Source of the DNA: Channa striata
Lineage: Eukaryota > Chordata > Actinopteri > Anabantiformes > Channidae
Assembly (NCBI GenBank): GCA_033026295.1
Contig: CM065188.1
Span: 16,571,354-16,635,353, forward strand
DNA length: 64,000 nt
Direction of reading: 5' to 3'
Position numbers and translations under genes: made by a program
Part shown: positions 48,002 through 60,456 of the stretch, one piece after another
Layout of the letters: each line of letters opens with the position of its first letter
How positions within the stretch are numbered: position 1 is the stretch's first letter
The notes under the pieces: generated by a model
What the model was told of the DNA's origin: nothing
Database searches by the model: none
What the model saw: only the letters and a program-made list of their open reading frames with translations

Positions 48002-49853
48002 CACATGTTGGTCTGCAGCAGGTTTTAGATGAACATAAGCTCTGTCTAAGGAGGAGATTTGAACGTGTGACTGAAGGAAGTGATGAAACAGGAAGTGGAA
48101 CCCTCCTCAACAGGATCTACACTGAGCTCTACATCACAGAGGGACAGAGTGAAGAGGTTAATACCCAACATGAGGTGAGGCAGCTTGAGACAGTTTCCAA
48201 GATGAAGACCCTCCATGACGCTCCAATCAAGGTCCACGACATCTTTAAAGCCTCACCTGACCAACAGAGACACATCAGAGTGGTTCTGACCAACGGTGTC
48301 GCTGGTGTTGGTAAAACCTTCTCTGTGCAGAAGTTCAGTCTGGACTGGGCAGAGGGCTTGGAAAACCAAGATGTCGGTGTGCTGCTTGTGCTTTCGTTCA
48401 GGGAGCTGAACTTGATCCAAGATGAGCAGTACAGTCTTCTCACACTGCTCCATGTTTTCCATCCAACATTACAGAAGGTCACAGCAGAGCAGCTGGCTGT
48501 CTGTAAACTTTTGTTCATCTTTGACGGCCTGGATGAAAGCAGGCTTCCACTGGATTTCAACAACAGTGAGCTTGTGTCTGATGTCACACACAAGTCATCG
48601 GTGGACGTGCTGTTGACAAACCTCATCAAGGGGAATCTGCTTCCCTCGGCTCTGGTCTGGATAACTTCCAGACCTGCGGCAGCCAATCAGATCCCTCCTA
48701 CATGTGTGGACAGGGTAACAGAAGTACGAGGCTTCACTGACGCCCAGAAGGACGAGTACTTCAGGAGGAAGTTCAGTGATGAAGAGCTGTCCAGCAGAAT
48801 CACGTCCCACATCAAGACGTCCAGGAGCCTCCACATCATGTGTCACATCCCAGTCTTCTGCTGGATCTCTGCTACAGTTCTGGAGCACATGTTGTCTACA
48901 GAGCAGAGAGGAGAGCTGCCCAAGACCCTGACTGACATGTACTCACACTTCCTGCTGGTTCAGACCAAGAGGAAGAAGAACAAGTATGATGAAGGACATG
49001 AGACCAGTCCACAGGAGCTGACGGAGGCTGACAGGGAAGTTCTTGTGAAGCTGGGGAGGCTGGCGTTTGAACAGCTCGAGAAAGGAAACATTATGTTCTA
49101 CCAAGAAGACCTGGAGCAGTGTGGTCTTGGTGTCACAGAGGCCTTGGTTTACTCAGGAGTTTGTACAGAGATCTTCAAGAGAGAGAGTGTGATCTTTCAG
49201 AAAACAGTCTATTGCTTTGTTCATCTGAGCATTCAGGAGTTTCTGGCTTCAGTTTATTTCTTCCACTGTTACACCAACAGGAACACAGAGGTACTGAAGG
49301 ACTTCTTGGGTAAAGAGTATAAACACAGAAACATAAATACAAAGTCACTTTTTGAGAAAATTTTTACCTATTTTAGACATAACGATTTATCCCAGAATGA
49401 CTTCCTGAGAGGAGCAATTGAAAAATCCTTAAAATGTAAAAATGGTCACTTGGACCTGTTTGTTCGCTTCCTTCATGGTCTCTGTCTGGAGTCCAACCAG
49501 AGACTCTTAGGAGGTCTGCTGGGTCACACAGAGAACAGTCCAGAAATCATCCAGAGAACCATCAACAACCTGAAGGAGATGAACAGTGATAAAATGTCTC
49601 CTGACAGAAGCATCAACATCTTCCATTGTCTGATGGAGATGAAGGACGACTCAGTACATCAGGAGATCCAAGAGTTCCTGAAGTCAGAGAACAGATCAGG
49701 GAAGGAACTTTCTGTGTTCCAATGTTCAGCTCTGGCCTACATGCTGCAGATGTCAGAGGAGGTTCTGGACGAGCTGGACCTGGAGAAGTACAACACATCA
49801 AAGGAGGGACGACTGAGACTGATCCCAGCTGTGAGGAACTGCAGAAAGGCTCA
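48002..49853 (+). CDS. NLR gene B FISNA-NACHT exon
   Basis: One intact exon; the frame is open from 47893 to the donor CA|GTAAGT after 49853. The acceptor is probably 'ctggtgctgcag' ending at 48001. The FISNA domain (for example LLNRIYTELYITEG) precedes NACHT. Walker A is GVAGVGKT (48295-48318), Walker B LLFIFDGLDE (about 48508-48537) and sensor 1 WITSRPA (about 48658). A winged-helix and helical region follows, with FVHLSIQEFLAS (about 49216). All ATPase motifs are preserved, so this exon looks functional. The product would be a cytosolic NTP-driven sensor that oligomerises on ligand binding. The 3' part is nearly identical to gene A at 1-313. Confidence 0.92.
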
Positions 49854-49974
49854 GTAAGTTCAGATGTGATCAAACACACGTAACATGGATAAATGATTTT
49901 GGAACGGCAAGTCAATTTAATTTGTTCTTCAAGCTAAATAATTTTTGTTACACACATATACAGTAAACATGATG

Positions 49975-50100
49975 GCTGCCATGCAGGGTGTTCACCTGGC
50001 CTAAGGACACTTCAACATTAAGCAAGGTGGAACCAGGGATTGAACCACTGACCCTGTGGTCTATGGATGATTACTTTACCAACTGAGCTGAGGTGTTGGA
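49975..50100 (-). repeat. SINE-like repeat, minus strand
   Basis: The reverse complement reads 'cagttggtaaagtaatcatcc..ggttcaatccctgg..gaagtgtcctt', the same family as 8440-8672 and 56968-57172. Confidence 0.55.
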
Positions 50101-50104
50101 GTTG

Positions 50105-51465
50105 CAACCATCAGAACAAGACAAGAACTGAGAATGAGGCATTAGGAATGTTACTACACAAATAACCCCAGCGAGAGGGATTAGGTCCTGGGACCTATGG
50201 ATTTTTTTCAGACCTTAATTATAGACTAACTAACTGACCGGTAAGTCTTGTAATAGTTACCGGTCAAGCTTTGTAATATTGTAACTGTATTACAATATTA
50301 AGGTACTGTCTTTATATATCTAAAGCAGTAGCTATCATAACTAGACACTGACAAGGTAAAACACAACTGCAAGGGGGCATTGTCTAGCACAACAAATCAC
50401 CTGTGAGATATTATCACTACCCCTTTTCACTGAGCTTGGGTTCCAAGCCCAAGTAATAACACTTAAGAGATTGAAGATCATGACCAAGATGGACATTTGG
50501 TGATTACAAGACTAAGTCAAGTGTCTTCTTAAAGCCAACTGGAAAATGGCTAATGCTGCACTATAAAAAATAACTGCAGCCATTAATGAGACCAACAAGC
50601 TGATATAAACAGCAGCATTATCCTCGAGTTGCTTAGCAACTGGTTGAACATAAGCCACAAGGAGCAGTTTCCTCCATAGAGCAGATTGGAGGCCAAGACA
50701 GGGAGAAGTTAGCTGGCCATCTAAGGTTGGCCAGCTGTCAGAATTAGCAGTCGAAATTGCAAAGTCTCAAAGCCCTGGCTACCCACCTGAAGAGATGCAC
50801 CAGAGAAGCTGAAGCCAGGAGAATAAATGGGATGCTTTCCACTGAGCAATTCAAAGTGTACTCTTAGTGGCAGTGTAATAACATGAGAGCAGACACAAAA
50901 AGCCTGGATCAAACAATACTGGTAAAGCATAGGTAACTGTAATGTCCAGTAGCTAGTCGACCCGAGAGCAGACCACAGCAACCACATTTCAGCAAGATCC
51001 AGGAGTTAACGCACAGCTCCAGACCCAGATATGATCCACTCCTGCTGCCTAAGAAATTAAGATCCCTCCATTAGTGTTTGGTGGGATAAATAAACCAACT
51101 ACTAATAAATGGACTAAAAAGATTGTACTAGTTTGGTAAAACTGAAATATAAGAGGCTCAGTAAACACTCAAAGAAAAGCAAGCTTGAGTGCTGTTTTGG
51201 TGAACTAGCTGTGTAGTATTGCCAAACTACACATTACGAGGGCAGCACAGTAGGTGTTTTTAAACATTTCCTTACCACCATATACCAAATGTTAAAATTG
51301 ACTCTTATTTTTCATATAAATTTGGAACATTGTGTATTCTGCTCCTATTCAGCTCCTGCTGAGTAACACACAGGATGACCCAGGATATACCTGAGCTGCT
51401 GTCAACAAACGCCAAGTTGGTCTTTGTGGTTAAAAACCACCTTTTGATTTTACATTCTCTGTGAT
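50105..51465. other. Intron of NLR gene B
   Basis: No exon or recognised repeat seen. Confidence 0.5.
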
Positions 51466-51470
51466 CACAG

Positions 51471-51668
51471 ACTTTCTGGCTGTCGACTCTCAGAAACTCA
51501 CTTTGAAATTGTGGCTTCAGCTCTGAAGTCCAGCCCCTCCCATCTGAGAGCACTGGACCTGAGTGGTAACTGGGACCTGCAGGACTCCGGTATGAAACTG
51601 CAGGACTCAGGAGTGAAGCTAATATGTTCTGGACTGAAGAATCCAAACTGTCGTCTAGAAAGTCTGAG
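51471..51668 (+). CDS. NLR gene B LRR exon 1 with internal duplication
   Basis: 198 bp between 'ctctgtgatcacag' and AG|GTCAG. It encodes LSGCRLSETHFEIVASALKS and a second LRR. It is 24 bp longer than the standard 174 because LQDSGMK is followed at once by LQDSGVK (a 21-bp direct duplication), plus one codon. It stays in frame. The insert would stretch the convex side of one repeat. Confidence 0.8.
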
Positions 51669-52282
51669 GTCAGATTTTACCTTTTAAATCCATAAGTGAA
51701 TAAATAAATTAATAAAAGTGAAAAAAGTCCAGACTGGCTGATAGTCTCCATTTTTTCAGACAGTCTGACTGGGCCTTGGACTAGTACCTTGTCTGCACTA
51801 GAAGTGTAGCGTGAACTAGCGTGAAGCAGAGTTTTTCTGAATCCTCAATAATCCAATAAGAACCAGATAGTGAAAAGTGTGTAAAAATGAAACTTTCTTT
51901 CTCTGACATCTGTCTGCTTGACAGGTAGAATGAGCCCACATAATGAGCAGTCCTTTCTGCCTTTGGCCTTTTATTACTTTATCCCAGACTTACCCAAAGT
52001 CCCTGAATCTTTTCGAACTGTTATGTTGTGTAAATGGTGAAAGACAGTTGAACCTGTGAGAGGTGAGTGAGGTGAGCAGCATGTTGTGAATCAGTGCTGA
52101 CATGAATGTGTGTATGAATGTTGTGCTGACATTTGGATGATGTGTGTTGAAGGCTGATATTATGATGATCCACAATAACACGAGGACAAAGTCACTCTGC
52201 TCATTTTAGATAAAACACCGTTGATTAGCACATATCTGATTATTACTAATGATTTGATCCACATCTTTGATTCTTTATTCAG

Positions 52283-52459
52283 GTTGTGGGGACACAGTTT
52301 GTCAGAGATCAGCTGTGATTGTCTGGTCTCAGCTCTAAAGTCCAACCCCTCCCATCTGACAGAACTGGACCTAAACTAAAACAACAACCTACAGGATTCA
52401 GGAGTGAAGCGTCTCTGTGGTTTTCTGGAGAGTCCAGACTGTCGACTGGAGACTCTGAG
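52283..52459 (+). pseudogene. NLR gene B LRR exon 2 with in-frame stop
   Basis: A 177-bp LRR exon with normal borders (TTCAG|G, AG|GTCAG). In the phase shared by all other LRR exons it reads ..SHLTELDLN and then TAA at 52377-52379. The sister exons have an ordinary Asn, Gly or Lys codon there. If included, it truncates the receptor after about one and a half LRRs. Because the exon length is a multiple of three and phase-symmetric, skipping it would restore the frame. Confidence 0.8.
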
Positions 52460-52691
52460 GTCAGACGCAGTTTTTTAGTTGTGTGCTGAGATGAATATGA
52501 TGTGAAAGTTGTGGTGACACTAAACTACAGACAGTTTATGTTTCTGAGGTCAAATCACATTCAAACTGTTCAGTGGTTGAAAGTAAGTTTGAAAGTGTCC
52601 ACTCTGATTTGAAAGTAGAAAAATGTGAAAGTGAGATTTGATTGTCAGACGTGGAATTGACAGTGACCAAAGGACGATACTTGTTCCAAGC

Positions 52692-54091
52692 GGATTCTCT
52701 TTTGTTGTTCTTATTTTCCTCTATTAGTGATGAATAAAACTCTTTTTCCAGGCTAAGCGTGATTCTTGTGAATGAGTGGAACGCCACTTCCTTTCTAGTC
52801 TTCGAGCTATACCATGGAGATCGCCTGTTCAGAATTACTGCCTTCTTTTTTAGAGGAGCAACACTATCAAGTATAGAACGTAAAGATGCTGCATAATTAT
52901 CAGTCAGGTCATCAACTTGTACAGTTAATGAGGCTACTCTCAGTTATATCAGTACATGTTGAAGTAAATGATGAAGGGATCATTTCCTTAAATTTGTTCA
53001 CAGTGTTTTCAGATAAACACCTACTGAAGCAAAACTTTTTTCTAGCTGCTGTATAATCCATTAAATTAAATTCAAATGTTATTAGAAAATGGTCAGAGAG
53101 AACAGAATTATGAGGAAATACTGTGAGTTTATCAAATTCAATACCAATAATAATATGTAAGGACAAGGTCTAGATCAGGGGTCGGCAACCTTTATAATCA
53201 AAAAAGCCACTTTGCCCCCTCTTCTGCCAAAAAAAAATATTTGAGAACTGCAAAAAATAACAGCTTTTAAACTTTTAAACGTTCTTTTTTTATTTTACCT
53301 GTTACAACCACTGAATCCAACAACAGAAGTGCAGTGTTCTTTGAAATACATTAGACTGTGAACTGAAGCCTATTTAAGTCCTTCCTATATTTGTGTAAAA
53401 CTAAAATAAAAACTAGCCCACCATAACATAAATAAATATTTAGCTGTAGCTCAGCAGCTTTAAATAAATATTTAAAATTAGAAACGTCTTTGACAACTCG
53501 ATGTCAGTGTTCTCTCGTCCTCTTCGAGTTTTTTTCTCAGCCTGCAATTAACTGAAGCCCCTGAACATACAAAAAACCTACATCAGTGCGGAGTCTGAAA
53601 AGAATGTTTTGTTTTCGGAAAAATAATACCTTATTAATGGCAATTTTTCGTACTGTTCGTTTAAACTTGACTTCTGTGTCTGAAGTTCGCACGCTCCAAA
53701 AGCCACCAGCAGGTGAAGGCGAAGGCTGGTGATGTTAATGTGACGTATATTTCGTTGACAAATTTTAAATTAAAAATAGCTTTTTTAAACGTAGATGGCA
53801 TCAATTCAAACTTCAAGATAACTGCGCAACAAAATAAACTAATAATGATAATATACGGATAAAAATGAATAAAGAAATAGCCTTTATTTGTGTTTTGTGT
53901 TTTTTTTTTGTCAAGGCCAAAGGGAGCCACCACAAGTAGGCTGAAGAGCCGCATGCAGGTTGCCGACCCCTGGTCTAGGTTGTGACTAAAACAATGAGTA
54001 GGTTGATTTAAATTTTGAGAGAAACCAATTGAATCTAATAATGAAGTAAATGCCGTGTTGAGTGAGTTACTGTCAGCATCTACACGAATGT
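52692..54091 (-). mobile_element. LINE-2-type 5' portion, inverted
   Basis: Minus-strand endonuclease (VLSDHFLITFEFNLMDYTAA, about 53105-53045) and linker (KEFYSSLIEENKNN, about 52745-52700) regions. The rest of the endonuclease lies at 53981-54091 beyond the hAT element. No 3' end is attached in this orientation. It faces the plus-strand 3' portion at 54317-55412. Confidence 0.8.
53176..53972. mobile_element. hAT-type non-autonomous element, 797 bp
   Basis: Terminal inverted repeats CAGGGGTCGGCAACCT and AGGTTGCCGACCCCTG. It is flanked by 8-bp target duplications GTCTAGAT (53168-53175) and GTCTAGGT (53973-53980). The empty site is known from the homologous LINE-2 sequence at about 61983-61995. 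The inner ends carry the AAAAGCCAC and GAGCCGCATG blocks. No transposase is visible. Confidence 0.9.
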
Positions 54092-54316
54092 AAATACTTT
54101 ACCATTGATACACATAAATGTTGAGATGGACCTATACAAAGAAGGAAATTATGGGTGAAAGTCGGTTACAGATGCCCAGACATGCACACCTCCCAAATCG
54201 CAACAACATGTTATGCAGAGATGTGCATCGAGCTGACTGAATATTGTCAGAAGGTCGGATCGAAACGGGAACAAAGCTGGAAAGAAAAATAACGGAAAAG
54301 TAATCAAACTACAAGC

Positions 54317-55412
54317 ATGTCTAAAAGACATAAGGGACTGGATGACGTATACTTTCCTTCTTCTAAACTCAGATAAAACTGAAGTTATTGTATTTGGGCC
54401 TAAAAGTCTAAGAAACATGTTTTCTAACCATATCGTTACTTTAGATGACATAACTCTGGCCCCCAGTAGTACTGCAAGGAATCTTGGAGTCATTTTTGAC
54501 CAGGATTTGTCATTTACCTCACAGATAAAGCAAATCTCTAGAACAGCCTTCTTCCACCTACAGAACATTGCCAAAATTAGGAGCATCCTGTCTCAAAGCG
54601 ATGCTGAAAAACTGGTTCATGCATTTGTTACTTCTAGATTGGACTACTGTAATTCTCTACTTTCAGGCTGCCCCAGTAACTCTCTAAAAAGCCTCCAATT
54701 AATCCAAAATGCTGCAGCAAGATTACTGACTGGGATTGGTAAGAGAGATCATATTTCACCTTCATTAGCTTCTCTCCATTGGCTTCCAATTAAATGCAGA
54801 ATAGAATTTAAAACCCTTCTTCTTACCTATAAAGCTCTAAATGGTCAAGCTCCATCATATCTAAAAGATCATATCATCCTACTAGACCACTTCGGCCCCA
54901 AAATGCAGGCCTACTTATGGTTCCCAGAATTTCCAAAAATAGAATGGGAGGCAGAGCCTTTAGCTATCAAGCTCCTCTCCTGTGGAACCAGCTCCCAGTC
55001 CAGATTTGGGAAGCAGACACCATCTCTACTTTCAAGACTAGGCTCAAAACCTTCCTCTTCGATAAAGCCTATAGTTAGTTCTAGTCCTGCTGCTATAGGC
55101 TTAGACTCCTGGGGGACCAACCTCTGTCTGTCCCTGTCTTCAGGTGTCCCCAGCTTTGGAGCTACTGGTTTTACAAACCTGCCCAATGTTTTCCACTCAG
55201 CAGAACGGGTCAAGGCAGATGTCAACCCACCCTGAGCCTGATTCTGCTGGAGGTTTCTTCCGGTAAAGGGAGTTTTTCCTCTCCACTGTTGCCTATGGCT
55301 GCCCCAGGGGGATTTGTTGGGTTTTCTCTAAATGTCTGTATGGTCTTGACTGGAGATGACTTTGTTGTAAATTGGTGACTTATAAATAGAGCTAAACTGA
55401 ATTGAATTGAAA
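54317..55412 (+). mobile_element. LINE-2-type 3' portion with long RT frame
   Basis: The open frame 54342-55235 (297 codons) encodes the RT C-terminal half: STARNLGVIFDQDLSF, HAFVTSRLDYCNSLLSGCPS, SPSLASLHWLPIKCRIEF. The shared 3' UTR and a TTGAATTGAA tail near 55400 follow. It is the best preserved LINE-2 3' half in the window. The palm catalytic part is absent. Confidence 0.9.
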
Positions 55413-56091
55413 AATACCTGTCTAGATCTTCATATTGATTTTTATAATATTTATATATGTTGTTTTACATGTATATTTTGTTTTGTTATACTTTGGTTTT
55501 ATTGAGTATTTTTTTGGATCCATCTGGTTAGCTCAGCTGACAGGTCCCAAGCCCAGAATTTCCAGCCTGCCAGAGCTTCCTGCAGAGGGCTGGAAAAAAT
55601 TCATCAGGTCTATTTTATCCTTGAAATTGGTGTTTGCGTTTACAGACGCTGACTGTTGTGAATTCTAGAACACATTTGTTTTATGTTTCTGGATTGTTTT
55701 TCATTTTCAGCTAAATTAGCTTCGTTAAATGCGATCCTGTGCTCTTGTGGACACGTATGTCTACCGTGCAAGTTTAAAAAAACACATGAACGTAGCCAAG
55801 GGTAGGTCTGGGTCGACGTTTGTGTGTATCGACAAAGACGTATAATTCAGCCTTGAGTGTAAGGGACAGTTGAGAGAGCAAAGAGGCAGAAATGTGTGTT
55901 GAGGAGACAACACACATTGTCACATTTGTCTGCAGACAAACTGGATATTTTAGATATAGTTGAAGAGTCCTGAGAGAAAATCCTGATCTCAGTTCTGAGT
56001 GAAATTTTCAGCCTTGATCAGATTATGAAACATTGATGGTTTCAAACAGGAACTTTGTTTTTTTAATTTTCATCTTTGATTCTTTATTCAG

Positions 56092-56268
56092 ATTGAGTGA
56101 CTGCAGTTTGTCAGAGATCAGCTGTGATTCTCTGGTCTCAGCTCTGAAGTCCAACCCCTCCTATCTAAGAGAACTGGACCTGGGTAACAACAGAAACCTG
56201 CAGGATTCAGGAATGAAGCTGCTGTGTGGTTTTCTGGAGAGTCCAGACTGTCGACTGGAGACTCTGAG
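56092..56268 (+). CDS. NLR gene B LRR exon 3
   Basis: 177 bp, acceptor 'ttctttattcag', donor AG|GTCAGT. It encodes two intact LRRs (LRELDLGNNRNLQDSGMKLL) in the common phase. The upstream intron (about 55975-56090) is paralogous to 8685-8778 of gene A, which shows that the exon and its flank duplicate as a unit. Confidence 0.88.
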
Positions 56269-56431
56269 GTCAGTTCACTGACTAGTAGTGATGGAGATTT
56301 TTTACTGTATGTTTAATTAGTTAATTAAAATGTATTTTGATTTATTATCAGAATCAAATGTCTGAATATTGTGTTAAGTTTTTAATTGTCATATGTGATT
56401 TGATGTTTGGCGTCTAATTCCAGAGGTGAGT

Positions 56432-56720
56432 GAGGTGATCATTATCTGAATCAATGGAAGTTTGTCACCGCCAAAACTCAGAGAGCACAAACCCAATTTT
56501 GAGAGCACATAGGTTTGTAAATCAGTGTTTGAGAGCGAGCAAACACACATTTGTGAGAGCAGGCTGTTTTGAGAGCAAGGGAGGACGGATGTATGAGCAT
56601 AACTGAAGATTGGAGCGAGCAGAGAAGATTCTGATTCCCACAACGTTCCAGACTGCTCACTTTCACTTTTGTCACATCTGATGCCCCTCACCTGTTAACT
56701 TGAGCGAGCGCAGAGCATTA
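56432..56720. repeat. GAGAGC-rich repeat, copy 1
   Basis: A series of 'tttgagagc' motifs. An inverted, interrupted copy lies at 58870-59003 plus 59615-59695 and provides the empty site for the solo LTR there. Confidence 0.6.
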
Positions 56721-56967
56721 TGTCATCGATTTTACCTGCAAATAAAGGGTCATTCTGTTAGACCCCCCAATACTTTCAAAGTAAAAGTTGAAACAGTGGT
56801 TCTTTTTAGCCACTAGATGGAGACAGTGAGTGACGTGTCACGTCTGTTTTGTCTTTAAATTTCAAATATTTGTTACACAATCATTAGCAGTTCATTAGGA
56901 AATTTGTTGCTTGTATGCAATTTTCCTAATCTGTTTTAAAAATAATTTTACAGAGAAAAATAAAATC

Positions 56968-57172
56968 ATCAGTTGGTAAGGCAGTCGTCCACGAACCACA
57001 GGGTCAGTGGTTAGATCCCCGGTCCCTCCTGGCTGCGTGCCAAAGTGTCCTTGGGCAAGCCACTGAACCCCTAGTTGCCTCCGGTGGGCCAGATGAGCAC
57101 TCTGCGTGACAGCCATCGCCATCATGTATGTGTGAACCAAATTACTCTGTAAATGGCTAAATGTAAATGTAA
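56968..57172 (+). repeat. SINE-like repeat
   Basis: Head 'cagttggtaaggcagtcgtcc', B-box-like 'gtggttagatcccc', body 'gtccttgggcaagccactga', tail 'ggctaaatgtaaatgtaaaa'. Confidence 0.65.
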
Positions 57173-57179
57173 AATAGGC

Positions 57180-58135
57180 ATAATGCAGCCTTCAGGAATC
57201 TAATGAGGCTTCATGTAAACTCAAATGTAATGAATATAATACTGATATATGAGGACTTCTTAATAAACTAGCAGATGTTTAATATGACTGAAATATCATA
57301 GCATACATTCAAATTGTTCTGTAGCAGGATTCACATTGGCAAAGAAATTGATTCTGACTTTGGGTTGATTGCATATTGTTCTGTGCTCCAAAAGCAACAT
57401 TTTGTATTTGATAGAGGATTGTCAATTATTGGAATATCACCTGGCACTGATCTGTGCAGTGTTGGCAACCAAACTGCAGATTTGATAAGCATCTACATTA
57501 TTTATACAAACTGACTTAACAGTAGGATTAGTTTGACTGCCTGTCTACTCGCTAACAGCATACTCTACCTGTCTAAGGTTATATAGATTGACATTTTATT
57601 GTAGCCTAGTAAATTTAATAAAGTAAAGCCTACCGTCTAGCAGCAAATGTCTACCATCACCACTCTGATTTAAGGCCGAACGTGCTTGTGTTTAATTTCC
57701 CAACTTAATATTCCATTTAAATGTGGAAAAGTTATGTCAACCACTCAAACAGCATATTAGTTCATGCACCGTGAACCAAGTTGACCTTTGGACCTTGCAA
57801 CCTTAGTTTAGGTGTTTAAGTTATTTTCATATATTGTCCCAGGACATAAACACAGTTAAATCAAAGCATATCAAAGAGTTTTGTCTTGTTTTTTTTTGTT
57901 TATAGTTTCAGCGATAACAGCCTTGGCATGTTAACTTTCTCAGTGGGTATCTAGAGCAACTCAGTGCTTTCAGTTTAGCAGCCTCTAGTTCTGTAGGGCT
58001 TCAATTCTTAAGTATTTAAATTTTTTTAAGCAATTATTAGATAGCTTGAAAAGATGGTCAGGCAGCCTACATTCATTTCAATGCTTTTGAATCACCTAAA
58101 CCAGCTCCAACTATAAACTTTATCAAAAAGGAATG
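57180..58135. other. Intron of NLR gene B, nothing recognised
   Basis: AT-rich, without a supported exon or known repeat. Confidence 0.5.
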
Positions 58136-58139
58136 TTCA

Positions 58140-58580
58140 AAGATGGAGAGGAGCTCAATAGCTGAAGGCTGTGCCTCCCATTCTACTTTTGGAAACTCTG
58201 GGAATCACAAGATGACCTGCAGTCAGAGTTAGGAATTCTAACACTGTATTGTGAGGGCTTTAAGATTCAATGAAGCTTGACCATTTGTGTATGAGGAGGA
58301 GGGATTTAAATTCTATTCTAGATTTTACAGGTAGCCAATGGAGAGAAGCTATTGAAGGATGAAATATGATCTCCCTTGATAATCATAGTGACTACTGTTG
58401 CTGCAGCATTTTGGAATAAAGGTCTTTTTATGGAGTTACTGGGGCAGCCCAAAAGTAGGTAATTACAGTAGTCCAATCTAGAAGTAACAAATGCACGGAC
58501 TAATATTTCATCATGACTTTGAGACAGGATGCTCCCAATTTTAACAATATATTTGGGTGCAATAATTTCGGACGTGTCCA
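58140..58580 (-). mobile_element. LINE-2-type fragment, strongly decayed
   Basis: The minus-strand RT C-terminus (SILSQSHDEILVRAFVTSRL) is recognisable in the frame 58581-58318. It is more diverged than the other copies and so probably older. Confidence 0.75.
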
Positions 58581-59003
58581 CTTATTTTGAAACAGCAAAA
58601 AGAGTAATACAATAAACATTTCCTAAAATTGACATAATGTCACAGGAAAGTATAATCAACTAATTCATATTTACAGTGTCCGATTTTTTTTTTTTTCGCT
58701 TCAAGTGCTTCATGCTGGATGTTTACCTTATGTTTTCCGTCATTTTCTCTCTTCTTTTCTTTCTGTGGACTTTAACTTTGAAAAACAATTGAACCCCACT
58801 TCCTGAAGTCAGCGTGTCCTGTTGCAGTGGTTGCAAAAAAAATGTGTTGCACTGAGCTCTTGATTGCTCAAAAGCTGCCAAAACACCTGGAGAAAACCGA
58901 GAGAGCAGATGATGAAACAAGTGTTCGCCCAGGACAGATTGCACGTTCAGAATATACTCTGCGCTAACAAATCTGTCCTCCCTTGCCCTCAAAACAGTCT
59001 CCT

Positions 59004-59614
59004 TGTCAGGCGTGTTGGTGAATTAGAAGACCCAAAAGGACAACAACGAGCTGGAGTACAAATGGGATGTGAAACTTTATTATAATTAAACAAAAGGGGA
59101 CAAAAACACCATGTAAACATAACTAAATTAAACTACACTTTCAGCTCGAGGGGAACACAAAGAAAACCTGAGAAAGAGGGGGAAACAGGGCAGGCTGAAA
59201 ATGACGAGGGAAACACTGGCAGAACTGAACACACAGGAAAACCCAACAAAACACACAAAGACCAAACAAAACACACAAGGAGTCAAAACCAAAAACGCGA
59301 AAGACCAGAGATCAAACCTCAGACCACGTGGAAATGGGCAATGAGTCCAAAAGCTTGGGAGAGAGATGGAAACGCAGGAGTCCAGTAATCCAAATAACAG
59401 TAAGTCGACATGGGAGCAACGACAAGAATCTGGCAGTGAGCTGTGATGAAGGGCAGGTATAAATAGGCACGGGGTAACAGGTGAAAACAATCACGGTGAG
59501 TGATTAGTTGATATTGGTAAAGTTGACTATGGTATGGAATCAGGACGTGGGGAGAAATGGCAACAAAATAAAAGTCCAGTTCAGGAAGTGGAAATGAGGG
59601 ACTGAATCATGACA
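59004..59614. mobile_element. Solo LTR 1, 611 bp
   Basis: Ends TGTCA..TGACA (TG/CA type), flanked by 5-bp target duplications CTCCT (58999-59003) and CTGCT (59615-59619). The empty site 'aaacagcctgctctcac' is seen, as its reverse complement, in copy 1 of the GAGAGC-rich repeat near 56540-56560. A TATAAATA motif lies near 59458. There is no internal coding region, so it is a solo LTR. Confidence 0.8.
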
Positions 59615-59741
59615 CTGCTCTCACAAATCAGACTTACAAAGCTCTCAAAATTTGCTTTGTGTTCTCTCAAATGTTTTGGTGGAGATATACTTTCATATGA
59701 ATCAGTGCTGACATGAATATGTGTATGAATGTTGTGCTGAT

Positions 59742-60456
59742 TGTACTACAGGACCCAAAAGCAGAAGCTGAGACACACCAAGAGTGCAGAAGGTTTATTT
59801 ACACAAGAACTTCTGAAAAAATATATATTATTTATAGCACAAAATACTGATACTATAACACTCAGCACAACACTGGAGGAGATCATAATATTAACTCAAA
59901 GACAGAGACTTGGACAATAACTAACTCACTAAAAAGATTTAACAATATGAACTCAGATAACAATATGTACACAAAAGGCAAAGACTTAACCTATAACAAA
60001 ACCCTTAACTCCTGAGACTGTTACTCAGCTCAGACATTTGAGATAACAAAACTATCTCAAAGGCAGAAACTCAGACTATAACAAAATTCACTCTTAATGA
60101 GAAGACTAACACAATAACAGAAAATCACTCAGAGGAGATTAATATTACAGTAATATTAAATAAGAAGACTTACAAACTAGAACTATGAACAGACTCAAGA
60201 TAGAATCAAAGGCTGAACATCAGGAAAGGAAGGAAGGATTAGGAAGAAGCACCAGAACAGACCATGACACACTGGCAACCCCAAAACTCCACCCCAGCCC
60301 TTAAATACAACCACGCAGGTGATGAAAGGCAAAGGGCGAGTGAACCAGCCGAGGAAGGGAGGAGTGCCGCAGAGACGCACACACAAAATGAACGTCAGTA
60401 TCAAAGATAAAGGCAGTGAAAAAACAGACAGGACAAAAAACACCCAACTTATAACA
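59742..60456. mobile_element. Solo LTR 2, 715 bp
   Basis: Starts TGTACTACAGG and ends AACTTATAACA. Flanking sites are CTGAT (59737-59741) and CCGAC (60457-60461). The paralogous intron at 52120-52140 has the empty site 'gtgctgacatttgg', giving target CTGAC with one change on each side. It is unrelated to solo LTR 1. Confidence 0.75.

Noticed and set aside
58723..58992. 89-codon minus frame as a gene
   Set aside because: It overlaps the inverted GAGAGC-rich repeat, has no recognisable domain and lies in an NLR intron.
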